The notes under the pieces: generated by a model
Told to the model about the DNA's origin: nothing
The model's input: the letters and a program-made list of their open reading frames with translations, nothing else
Databases searched by the model: none
Source of the DNA: CAXXOK01 sp035399245
GTDB lineage: Bacteria; Bacillota; Clostridia; Christensenellales; Aristaeellaceae
Assembly (NCBI GenBank): GCA_035399245.1
Contig: DAOPIR010000011.1
Location: 1-29,826 of the forward strand
Direction: 5' to 3'
DNA length: 29,826 nt
Program-made: the position numbers and the translations under genes
Shown here: piece after piece, positions 16,065 through 23,225 of the stretch
Numbering within the stretch: the first letter of the stretch is position 1
Layout of the letters: each line of letters opens with the position of its first letter

Positions 16065-16282
16065 CAGCCTGTTCAAAAAGCCTGATATGCTAGGAAGCAA
16101 GGGTAGAAAGGGGTTGAGCTTACTCACTTGTAAGTGATACCCCTTTCCATCCCGCAGCTGACAATAAGGGAGGCCATACGGCCGACTAGCCACCGAGGTT
16201 TCGCAGAAACCGAATGGCGTAGCTCCGCTTGATGTATATCAAGCGGAGCCGCAATAGCAGATTGGGCTTTTTCAAAAGGCTG
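16065..16282. repeat. Structured intergenic element with inverted ends (MITE-like or structured RNA)
   Basis: This element explains most of the 436-base gene-free stretch 15926-16361. Its ends are imperfect inverted repeats of 26 bases (16065-16090 and 16257-16282, 20 of 26 pairing). Inside are four hairpins in order: GAAAGGGGT/ACCCCTTTC (16106-16147) with a nested TCACT/AGTGA; GGCC/GGCC (16172-16183); GCCA-GGTTTC/GAAACC-TGGC (16189-16218); and a perfect 12-bp stem GCTCCGCTTGAT/ATCAAGCGGAGC (16222-16249). No credible reading frame exists in it. The inverted ends fit a miniature transposable element; the closing stem plus internal hairpins also fit a structured RNA. No target-site duplication was found. 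Confidence 0.6.
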
Positions 16283-16313
16283 AGACCGGAACTTTCGTTC
16301 CGGCCTCCTTTTT
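16283..16313. terminator. Second copy of the terminator hairpin, downstream of groEL
   Basis: AGACCGGAAC (16283-16292), loop TTTC, GTTCCGGCCT (16297-16306), then CCTTTTT on the plus strand. Twenty-one bases (16283-16303) are identical to 16003-16023. On the minus strand it lies 55 bases after the groEL stop codon but has only a short U-run (CCTTTTG) a few bases further, so it may act with the stronger hairpin at 15997-16026. Confidence 0.65.
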
Positions 16314-16361
16314 AATCTGAATTGCGAAAGGGAAACGATGGATAAAGCGTTCGCCTTAAAC

Positions 16362-17999
16362 TTAATACATTCCGCCCATGCCGCCCATACCGCCGCCGGG
16401 TGCCGCTGCGGGCGCTTCCGGTTCGGGGATGTCGGTCACAAGGCTCTCGGTGGTCAGGATCATCGCGGCAATGCTTGCGGCATTCTGCAGTGCGGAACGG
16501 GTAACCTTGGTCGGGTCGATGATGCCGCGGCTTACCATGTCCACATATTCGCCCTTAAGCGCATCAAAGCCATAGCCCTTCTTACCGCTGGTCTTAACCT
16601 TTTCCACGATCACGCTGCCGTCGATGCCCGCGTTTACGGCAATCTGGCGCAGCGGCTCTTCCAGTGCGCGCAGGATGATGTCCACGCCGGTCTTCGCGTC
16701 GCCGTCAAACTTGTCCAGCTCGCCCTTTACGGCATCCAGCACGTTGATCAGCGCAATGCCGCCGCCGGGCACGATGCCCTCTTCCACAGCTGCGCGGGTA
16801 GCGGCCAAAGCGTCTTCAATGCGGAGCTTGCGCTCTTTCATTTCCACTTCGGTAGCTGCGCCGACCTGGATTACTGCCACACCGCCGGCCAGCTTGGCCA
16901 GACGTTCCTGCAGCTTTTCGCGGTCGTAATCGCTGGTGGTGTCTTCAATCTGCTTGCGGATCTGCGATACACGGGCTTCGATTTCGCTCTTCTCGCCTGC
17001 GCCTTCGATAATGGTGGTGTTTTCCTTGTCCACCTTCACCTGACGGGCTTCGCCCAACATATCCATAGTGGTATCTTTCAGCTGCAGGCCGAGCTCCTCG
17101 GTAATGACCTGGCCGCCGGTCAGGATGGCGATGTCGCGCAGCATATCCTTGCGGCGATCGCCAAAGCCGGGTGCCTTGACCGCAACACAGTTAAACGTGC
17201 CGCGCAGCTTGTTGAGCACCAGCGTAGCCAGCGCTTCGCCTTCGATATCCTCGGCGATGATCAGCATCTTTTTGCCGGCCTGCACTACCTGCTCCAGCAC
17301 CGGCAGGATCTCCTGAATGTTGGAAATCTTCTTGTCGGTGATCAGGATGGCGGGATTATCAAGCACTGCTTCCATCTTATCGGGATCGGTTACCATGTAG
17401 GCGCTGGCATAGCCGCGGTCAAACTGCATGCCTTCCACGGTGGTCATCTCGGTCTTCATGGTTTTGCTTTCTTCCACGGTGATGACGCCGTCCTTGCCGA
17501 CGACTTCCATGGCCTCGGAGATCAGCTCGCCGATGGTTTCATCAGATGCCGAAATGCTGGCAACCTGGGTAATTTCCTGCTTGGAGGAGATCGGCTTGCT
17601 CAAATCGCGCAGCGCTTCCACTGCCTTGTTCACGGCGTCTTCCAGGCCGCGCTTCAATACCATGGGATTGGCGCCGGCTGCCAGATTGCGAAGACCTTCG
17701 CGCACGATGGCCTGTGCCAGCAGCGTAGCGGTGGTGGTGCCGTCGCCCGCGACATCATTGGTCTTGGTGGCAACTTCCTTCACCAGCTGTGCACCCATGT
17801 TTTCAAATGCGTCTTCCAGCTCGATTTCCTTGGCGATGGTTACACCGTCATTGGTAATGAGCGGAGACCCGTATTTTTTATCCAGCACCACATTGCGGCC
17901 TTTGGGGCCCAATGTAATTTTCACGGTATCGGCCAATGCGTCTACGCCTTTTTGCAGGGCACGGCGGGCCTCTTCACCATATTTGATTTGTTTTGCCAT
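16362..17999 (-). CDS. groL: Chaperonin GroEL (60 kDa)
   Basis: ATP-driven folding chamber subunit, 545 residues, normal length. Near-invariant stretches are present: TLGPKGRNVVLDKK, NDGVTIAKEIEL, AGDGTTTATLLAQ (ATP-binding), FDRGYAS, PGFGDRRK, and GIVPGGGIALI. The C-terminus carries the glycine-methionine tail, here ending GGMGGMGGMY with a terminal Tyr. The ATG at 17999 is the second gene of the groES-groEL operon, 33 bases after groES, with AGGAGG-like sequence in the gap. Expression is expected to be controlled by HrcA through the CIRCE site upstream of groES. Confidence 0.99.
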   Translation of the reverse strand: MAKQIKYGEEARRALQKGVDALADTVKITLGPKGRNVVLDKKYGSPLITNDGVTIAKEIELEDAFENMGAQLVKEVATKTNDVAGDGTTTATLLAQAIVREGLRNLAAGANPMVLKRGLEDAVNKAVEALRDLSKPISSKQEITQVASISASDETIGELISEAMEVVGKDGVITVEESKTMKTEMTTVEGMQFDRGYASAYMVTDPDKMEAVLDNPAILITDKKISNIQEILPVLEQVVQAGKKMLIIAEDIEGEALATLVLNKLRGTFNCVAVKAPGFGDRRKDMLRDIAILTGGQVITEELGLQLKDTTMDMLGEARQVKVDKENTTIIEGAGEKSEIEARVSQIRKQIEDTTSDYDREKLQERLAKLAGGVAVIQVGAATEVEMKERKLRIEDALAATRAAVEEGIVPGGGIALINVLDAVKGELDKFDGDAKTGVDIILRALEEPLRQIAVNAGIDGSVIVEKVKTSGKKGYGFDALKGEYVDMVSRGIIDPTKVTRSALQNAASIAAMILTTESLVTDIPEPEAPAAAPGGGMGGMGGMY

Positions 18000-18032
18000 A
18001 ACAGCATGCCTCCTTATGTTTTCTAAGCTGTG

Positions 18033-18317
18033 TTATTCCACGGTTGCCAGAATATCGCTCTGCCGCACGATGATGATCTCTTCGTCGTCCAGCTTTACTT
18101 CGGTTCCGGCATACTTGGAATAGATTACCTTTTGGCCGGGTGTAACGATCATCTTGACTTCCTTACCGTCCACAAGGCCGCCCGGACCAACAGCAATCAC
18201 TTCAGCCATCTGGGGCTTTTCTTTGGCGGAACTGGTTAAAAGGATACCGCCTTTGGTGGTTTCTTCCATTTCCAAATTCTTGATGACGACACGGTCGCCC
18301 AAGGGTTTTACCTTCAT
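18033..18317 (-). CDS. groS: Co-chaperonin GroES (10 kDa)
   Basis: Lid of the GroEL chamber, 94 residues. It begins MKVKPLGDRVVIK, carries the mobile loop (EETTKGGILL) that docks on GroEL, and contains VIAVGPGGL and the roof/base strands KVIYSKYAGTEV with the closing DILATVE. GGGAGG lies 7 bases before the ATG at 18317. First gene of the operon. Confidence 0.99.
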   Translation of the reverse strand: MKVKPLGDRVVIKNLEMEETTKGGILLTSSAKEKPQMAEVIAVGPGGLVDGKEVKMIVTPGQKVIYSKYAGTEVKLDDEEIIIVRQSDILATVE

Positions 18318-18354
18318 GATAGTGCCTCCCTATCTATAATCTTTACGGTCGTTG

Positions 18355-18381
18355 TTAGCACTCATTCGTTTCGAGTGCTAA
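18355..18381. promoter_or_regulatory. CIRCE operator (HrcA binding site)
   Basis: TTAGCACTC (18355-18363), nine-base spacer, GAGTGCTAA (18373-18381): a perfect match to the CIRCE inverted repeat. It lies between the groES promoter and the ribosome binding site, the standard location for HrcA repression. Confidence 0.98.
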
Positions 18382-18391
18382 CAGCATTGTT

Positions 18392-18420
18392 AGTTTACGC
18401 TATTTCTGTGGTTTTCGCAA
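18392..18420 (-). promoter_or_regulatory. Candidate groES-groEL promoter
   Basis: On the minus strand TTGCGA (18420-18415) and TAAACT (18397-18392) are 17 bases apart, each 4 of 6 to the sigma-A consensus. The -10 ends 10 bases before CIRCE, so bound HrcA would cover the start of transcription. Confidence 0.6.
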
Positions 18421-18561
18421 CTGTTAAACACGTTAAAATTGATCTTCGTTCTTTGTGCATATCATACAATTATCGGCAGCCGTATCATGGTACTTTCTTT
18501 TCATGTTACAATCGTATGGAAGTATGCTTTACTTCATTAAAATAATAAGGAGTGGACCTGT

Positions 18562-19620
18562 TTGCCCAACATTACCGGATGGCCCGGCGCGCTGATTAAA
18601 TGGTACGAAACATACAAGCGCGATCTGCCCTGGCGGCACACCGGCGATCCCTACAAAATATGGATTTCGGAAATCATGCTCCAGCAAACGCGCGTGGACG
18701 CCGTGATTGCTTATTACCGGCGCTTTTTACAGGCTTTCCCAACCGTGCATGCACTGGCGAGCGCGCCGGAAGAAACCGTGCTAAAAGCGTGGGAAGGGCT
18801 TGGGTATTACAGCCGCGCCCGCAATCTTCACAAAGCCGCCAAAATCATATCCGCTTCTCTTTCGGGTACGTTTCCAGCTACCTTTGAAGAGTTAATAAAG
18901 CTGCCGGGAATCGGCGATTATACAGCCGGCGCGATTGCCAGCATCGCCTTCGGAGAAGCCGTACCCGCCATTGACGGCAACGTAAAGCGCGTAACCTCCC
19001 GTATTCTAGGGTTACGGGAAAACATCAATCAACCGTCCGTTATGCGCGACATCCGGCAAACGCTGATGGACGCAATGCCCCGGGGAAAAGCCTCCACTTT
19101 CAACCAGTCGCTGATGGAGCTCGGCGCGATGATCTGTATCCCGCGCAGCCCCCGCTGCAATGCCTGCCCGCTGACACGCTTTTGCGACGCTTATGCCGCG
19201 GGTGATGCGGACAGCCTGCCTGTGATGGAGCCTAAAAAGCCGCCGCTGGAAATTGCGGTGGCGGTTTGCCTGATGACCTATCACGATAATATTCTGCTTT
19301 TCAAGCGCCAAGAACGCATGCTGCACGGACTGTATGTGTTCGGACTCGCAGAGGATGCCCCAACGCCCGGGGATGCGCTCGCCTACTGGGCAGAGTGCGG
19401 GCTTAAGCTGCGCTATTTGGGTGATATGGGCGACGCGCGCCACGTTTTCACCCACCGTATCTGGGAAATGAAGCTCCTGCACTTTCAGCTGTTAAGCCTG
19501 CCTGACGATGCATTTTTACAGCAGCACGGCGCACTGCTCGCCAATCGGGAGCAGCTGAAAGCGCTGCCCCTTCCCACCGCCATGAAGGCGGCGAAACAGG
19601 CAGCGCTGCAGTTGATATAA
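18562..19620 (+). CDS. mutY: A/G-specific adenine glycosylase
   Basis: Base-excision repair enzyme that removes adenine opposite 8-oxoguanine. The 352-residue protein has the HhH-GPD core with catalytic Glu37 in SEIMLQQTRVD, the helix-hairpin-helix LPGIGDYTAGA, and catalytic Asp138 in PAIDGNVKRV. The 4Fe-4S cluster motif is complete: Cys192, Cys199, Cys202, Cys208 (spacing 6-2-5). The C-terminal NUDIX-like 8-oxoG recognition domain follows from about residue 230 (LFKRQERMLHGLYVFGL), with HVFTHRIWEM near the end. The start is TTG (18562-18564) with AAGGAG 9 bases before it; the conserved sequence leaves no later ATG. It ends 9 bases from the convergent livF. Confidence 0.97.
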   Translation: MPNITGWPGALIKWYETYKRDLPWRHTGDPYKIWISEIMLQQTRVDAVIAYYRRFLQAFPTVHALASAPEETVLKAWEGLGYYSRARNLHKAAKIISASLSGTFPATFEELIKLPGIGDYTAGAIASIAFGEAVPAIDGNVKRVTSRILGLRENINQPSVMRDIRQTLMDAMPRGKASTFNQSLMELGAMICIPRSPRCNACPLTRFCDAYAAGDADSLPVMEPKKPPLEIAVAVCLMTYHDNILLFKRQERMLHGLYVFGLAEDAPTPGDALAYWAECGLKLRYLGDMGDARHVFTHRIWEMKLLHFQLLSLPDDAFLQQHGALLANREQLKALPLPTAMKAAKQAALQLI

Positions 19621-19629
19621 GGTTCTGGC

Positions 19630-20334
19630 TTAAGCTCCCAGATAGGCACGGCGTACGTTTTCGTCGTCCAGCAGATCATGCGCACTGCCCGACATCGAAA
19701 TCCTTCCGTTTTCCAGCACATAGGCGCGGTCTGCGATGGACAGCGCCATTTTCGCGTTCTGTTCCACCAGCAAGATGGTGATGCCTTCCTTGTGCATGTC
19801 CTCAATAATGGAGAACACCTCTTTCACGAGGATCGGCGACAAGCCCATCGAAGGCTCATCCATAACAATCAGCTTGGGTGCGGACATCATGGCCCGGCCC
19901 ATGGCAAGCATTTGCTGCTCACCGCCGGACAGTGTACCGGCAATCTGCTTTGCGCGCTCTTCCAGCCGCGGAAAGTGCCCGTATACCATCTTCAGGTCCT
20001 TGGCGATCGCCGCGCGGTCATTACGTGTATATGCGCCCATCAGCAAGTTTTCCATCACGGTCATGCGGGTAAATACCTGGCGGCCTTCCGGCACATGCGC
20101 CAACCCGATGGTTACGATATCGCTGGCAACCACCTTGCGCAAATCCTTGCCCAAGTACTCCACTTTGCCCGATTAAATGGGCGTCAATCCGGTAATCGCG
20201 TGCAGCGTCGTGGTCTTGCCCGCACCGTTGGCGCCGATCAGCGATACGATTTCTCCCTGATTAACTTCCAGCGATATGCCGCGCAGCGCTTCAATCGCAC
20301 CGTAGTTGACCACCAAATTCTCAATTTTAAGCAT
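19630..20334 (-). pseudogene. livF: livF, branched-chain amino acid ABC transporter ATPase, interrupted by in-frame TAA
   Basis: Both halves of a standard 234-residue LivF are present in one frame, but codon 54 is TAA (20175-20173). Before it: MLKIENLVVNYGAIEALRG and Walker A GANGAGKTT. After it: SGKVEYLGKDL, the Q-loop region GLAHVPEGRQVF, signature LSGGEQQML, Walker B LIVMDEP, and the His-switch region up to RRAYLGA. Apart from the stop, no motif is damaged and no frameshift is seen. The stop replaces the residue before the conserved SG after strand TPI, a position that tolerates variation. A CAA-to-TAA transition would explain it. The ATG at 20334 overlaps the livG end by 8 bases. Could be recent decay, a sequencing error or recoding. 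Confidence 0.85.
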
Positions 20335-21115
20335 TCTCCACAGCCTCCTCTCCGAGATAGGCCTCAATCACATCGGGATTGTGTGCAATCTCATTGGGAT
20401 AGCCATGCGCAATGGTATTGCCGAAGTTGATTACCTGAATCCGTTCGCAGATTTTCATCACCAGGCTCATATCATGCTCAATCAACAGGATGGCGATGCT
20501 GAATTTCTTGCGGATGTCGTTGATGCAGTCAATCAGCTCCGCCGTTTCCGTCGGGTTCATGCCGGCGGCAGGCTCATCCAGCAGCAGCAGCTTCATATCC
20601 GTAGCCAGCGCACGGGCGATCTCCAGCTTTCTTTGTTGACCGTAAGGCAGGCTGTTTGCCATGTAATTGGCCTTGTCCTCCAGATGAACAATGCGCAGGC
20701 AGTCCATTGCCTTATCTGTGATTTCCTGCTCCGTGCGGAAGTACTTCGGCGTACGGAACATCGTATCAAACAGATTGTATTTGATATCCTTGGTAAACGC
20801 GAGGCGTACGTTGTCAATCACCGTCATCTCAGAAAACAGACGGATATTCTGGAAGGTACGGGCAACGCCCTGCGCAACGATTTTGTGGATTTTCATTCCG
20901 GTAATGCGCTTGCCCATCAAGTAGACATCGCCTTCGGTCGGCACATACACACCGGTAAGCATGTTGAACACCGTGGTTTTGCCCGATCCGTTCGGCCCGA
21001 TCAGCCCTACCAGCTCACCCTGCTTAATCTCGATGTTGAAATCGTTTACGGCTTTCAATCCGCCGAACTGAATCCCGAGGTGCTCGGTTTTCAGGATTAC
21101 GTTCCCTTCGCTCAT
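20327..21115 (-). CDS. livG: Branched-chain amino acid ABC transporter ATP-binding protein
   Basis: One of the two ATPases of a LIV-type importer. The 262-residue protein has Walker A GPNGSGKTT at about residue 40, VARTFQNIRLF with the Q-loop, the signature in its LivG form (LPYGQQRKLEIARAL), Walker B LLLDEPAAGMNP, and switch His in LLIEHDMSLV. The LivG-specific insert after the Q-loop (FTKDIKYNLFDTMFRTP) distinguishes it from LivF. It overlaps livM by 4 bases (ATGA) and livF by 8. Intact. Confidence 0.96.
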   Translation of the reverse strand: MSEGNVILKTEHLGIQFGGLKAVNDFNIEIKQGELVGLIGPNGSGKTTVFNMLTGVYVPTEGDVYLMGKRITGMKIHKIVAQGVARTFQNIRLFSEMTVIDNVRLAFTKDIKYNLFDTMFRTPKYFRTEQEITDKAMDCLRIVHLEDKANYMANSLPYGQQRKLEIARALATDMKLLLLDEPAAGMNPTETAELIDCINDIRKKFSIAILLIEHDMSLVMKICERIQVINFGNTIAHGYPNEIAHNPDVIEAYLGEEAVENA

Positions 21116-22239
21116 TTCACTTCGCCTCCCATCGCCTGTTCCTGCTTTTTAAACAGGAGTTTGCGCAGTGAAAATTCGTAGGTTCCCAAAATGCCGTAGG
21201 GCTTGAACATGATGACGGCCATCAGCACAATGGCGTAAATCAGCATGGGGAACGCAAACAAATTCTGCAGGAATTGCGGCATATAGGATACCCACTTGCC
21301 GTTTTTGATCTCATAGTTAAGCATATACATCGCTACTGCCGCGATGATTGAACCGGTAAGCGATCCCATGCCGCCCAGCACCACCAGTACCACGATGAAC
21401 GTGGAATTCCAGATGGATGTGCTTGCAAAGGTAAAGGTTCCGGTTGTCAGCGACGAGGTGCAGATGGCATACAGGCCGCCGGCCAGTCCTGCAAAGAAAG
21501 CTGAAATGGCAAACGTCAGGATCTTGTAGTATGTCGTGTTGATACCCGATGCGCTTGCCGCAATCTCATCGTCGCGGATAGACTTGATCGCGCGGCCGTA
21601 CTTGGAATTGATGTACATGAACATAAACGCGATGCTGATAATGGTTACGAGAATCGGAAAATACACATACTGTGCCTGCAGTACGGACTTGATCCCCAGG
21701 CCGTTTTTATACAGCGCAGAGCTTGCCGTGCCTTCCGCCAGGCCGTTGGTACCGGCAAAGGGAAGGTTTGCAATTACGTTTTCAATAATCAATCCGAAGC
21801 CGAGCGTAACAATCGCCAGATAGTCGCCGCGCAGACGCAGCGCCGGGATGCCCAGCAGCAGGCTCAGCAATCCGGCAAACAGTGCGCCCAACAGGCTGCA
21901 CCCGATCATCACGCCGATCAGCTGCAGCGGCGGCGCCGTGTTGGCGGTAAACAGGCCGGCACGTTCCAGCGCCAGCGAGGAAAGCGCGGCTGTATATGCC
22001 CCGATGCCCATGAAGCCCATGTGTCCCAGCGCCAGCTCTCCCAGAAAGCCCATCACCAAATTCAGCGATGTACCCAGCAAGATAAAGATACATACCTGCC
22101 AGATAATCGGCACAAGTTTCCGTCGGAAGTCGTTATCGCTCATCGTGGCCGAAAGAATGAAGACCAATAAAATCAGCAGTGCAATCACGGTCACATTGGT
22201 GATAACGCCTCTCAGGCTTTTTTTACGCAGATCCGTCAT
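21112..22239 (-). CDS. livM: Branched-chain amino acid ABC transporter permease LivM
   Basis: Second permease of the importer, 375 residues with about nine membrane segments. The typical N-terminal block is present: LNLVMGFLGELALGHMGFMGIGAY-type sequence (LivM signature around residue 60-80), then RLRGDYLAIVTLGFG, the ATPase-coupling helix SKYGRAIKSIRDDEIAASASGIN, and VVLGGMGSLTGSIIAA near the end. The start overlaps livH by 4 bases and the end overlaps livG by 4 bases. Intact, unlike its partner LivH. Confidence 0.96.
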   Translation of the reverse strand: MTDLRKKSLRGVITNVTVIALLILLVFILSATMSDNDFRRKLVPIIWQVCIFILLGTSLNLVMGFLGELALGHMGFMGIGAYTAALSSLALERAGLFTANTAPPLQLIGVMIGCSLLGALFAGLLSLLLGIPALRLRGDYLAIVTLGFGLIIENVIANLPFAGTNGLAEGTASSALYKNGLGIKSVLQAQYVYFPILVTIISIAFMFMYINSKYGRAIKSIRDDEIAASASGINTTYYKILTFAISAFFAGLAGGLYAICTSSLTTGTFTFASTSIWNSTFIVVLVVLGGMGSLTGSIIAAVAMYMLNYEIKNGKWVSYMPQFLQNLFAFPMLIYAIVLMAVIMFKPYGILGTYEFSLRKLLFKKQEQAMGGEVK

Positions 22240-23135
22240 ACTTTCTCACCTACATTCTTGCCCATAATGCCTGCCGGCTTCACCAGCAGCACAAGGATGA
22301 GCACAAGAAATACCAGGGAATTGGCGAGCGACGAACTGATATAAGCCGTTACCAGCGCTTCGATCAATCCAATCAATATACCGCCGAGCATAGCGCCCGG
22401 GATTAACCCGATGCCGCCCAGCACGGCTGCCACAAAGGCCTTTAAGCCCAGCATGGAACCCATAGTTGTCATCACGGAGCGCTACTGCGCGCAGTACATC
22501 AGCGCGCCCACGGCTGCAAGGCCGGCGCCGATGGCAAATGTGACGACAATCGTTTTATTTACGTTGATGCCGACCAGCGTTGACGCTGCCTTGTTTTCCG
22601 ATACAGCGCGCATGGCGCGGCCCAATCTCGTTTTATGAATAAACAGTTGAAGTCCAACCATTACAAATGCCGCAATAATAATGGTAAATATAGCCGTTTG
22701 ATTTGTGTTGACCCCTAAGATTGTGATGGAGCCGGATTGGAAGATGTCCTCCGTAATGGCTCTGGGATTTGGGCCCATGGCAGGAATGGCTTGCGCAAGG
22801 TTTTGCAAAAGCAGGCTCATGCCGATCGCCGTAATCAGCGCGGTCATGCGGTTTCCCTTTTTGCGAACCGGTCTGTATGCCAGCAATTCTGCCAGAATGC
22901 CGACCACTGCGCATGTAACGATGGCTGCAAATACGCTCATCCATGCCGGAAGTCCCCAGTTGATTAACACTGGGATGGTGAAAAACAGCGTATACCCGCC
23001 AACCATGATAAACTCGCCGTGTGCGAAGTTGATCAGACGAATAATTCCGTACACCATAGTATAGCCAAGTGCAACCAGCGCGTATACGCTGCCTATTCTC
23101 AGACCTATGATGACCTGCTGCAGGAATTCTGTCAT
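22236..23135 (-). pseudogene. livH: livH, branched-chain amino acid ABC transporter permease, interrupted by in-frame TAG
   Basis: A LivH permease of 299 residues in a single frame except that codon 218 is TAG (22484-22482), read as MYCAQ-stop-RSVMTTMG. The first 217 residues carry the usual start (GSVYALVALGYTMVYGIIRLIN split over helices 1-2), RPVRKKGNRMTALITAIG, and the coupling helix TRLGRAMRAVSENKAA. After the stop come GLKAFVAAVLGGIG and LVKPAGIMGKNVGEKV, both well conserved. The stop lies in the loop just before the coupling to the last three helices. A Tyr or Gln codon is the likely ancestor. There is no ribosome binding site to restart translation right after the stop. The 5' end follows livK after a hairpin. 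Confidence 0.85.
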
Positions 23136-23165
23136 CAGTTATCAAGCCCTTCTACGCTTTACTAT

Positions 23166-23195
23166 GTGCGAAAGCGCCTTGCGGCGCTTTCGCAC
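23166..23195. other. Strong hairpin between livK and livH
   Basis: A perfect 13-bp stem (GTGCGAAAGCGCC, 23166-23178; GGCGCTTTCGCAC, 23183-23195) with a four-base loop lies in the 90-base gap. On the minus strand it is not followed by a U-run, so it is probably a 3' stabiliser or partial terminator that lets the binding protein be made in excess over the membrane components, as is common for ABC importers. Confidence 0.7.
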
Positions 23196-23225
23196 AAAAT
23201 GATTGTGGAATATTATGCCAGCGGT

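Noticed and set aside
16065..16282. CRISPR array, tRNA or known riboswitch
   Set aside because: The hairpins differ from one another and are not regularly spaced repeats; no cloverleaf with CCA-like end and no ligand-core motif that I recognise.
16338..18026. Long plus-strand open frame of 562 codons across groEL
   Set aside because: It is antisense to an unmistakable groEL and its composition (many His, Phe, Leu) is a by-product of groEL codon usage; no motif or ribosome binding site supports it.
18421..18561. Promoter for mutY
   Set aside because: TACAAT-like hexamers occur in this AT-rich stretch, but none has a convincing -35 at a suitable distance, so none was called.
19630..23135. Genome-wide stop-codon reassignment to explain the TAA in livF and TAG in livH
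   Set aside because: TAA (upp, pyrG, groL), TAG (the MBL gene, the last membrane protein) and TGA (ispE, luxE, ACP) all end genes at the expected family lengths in this window.
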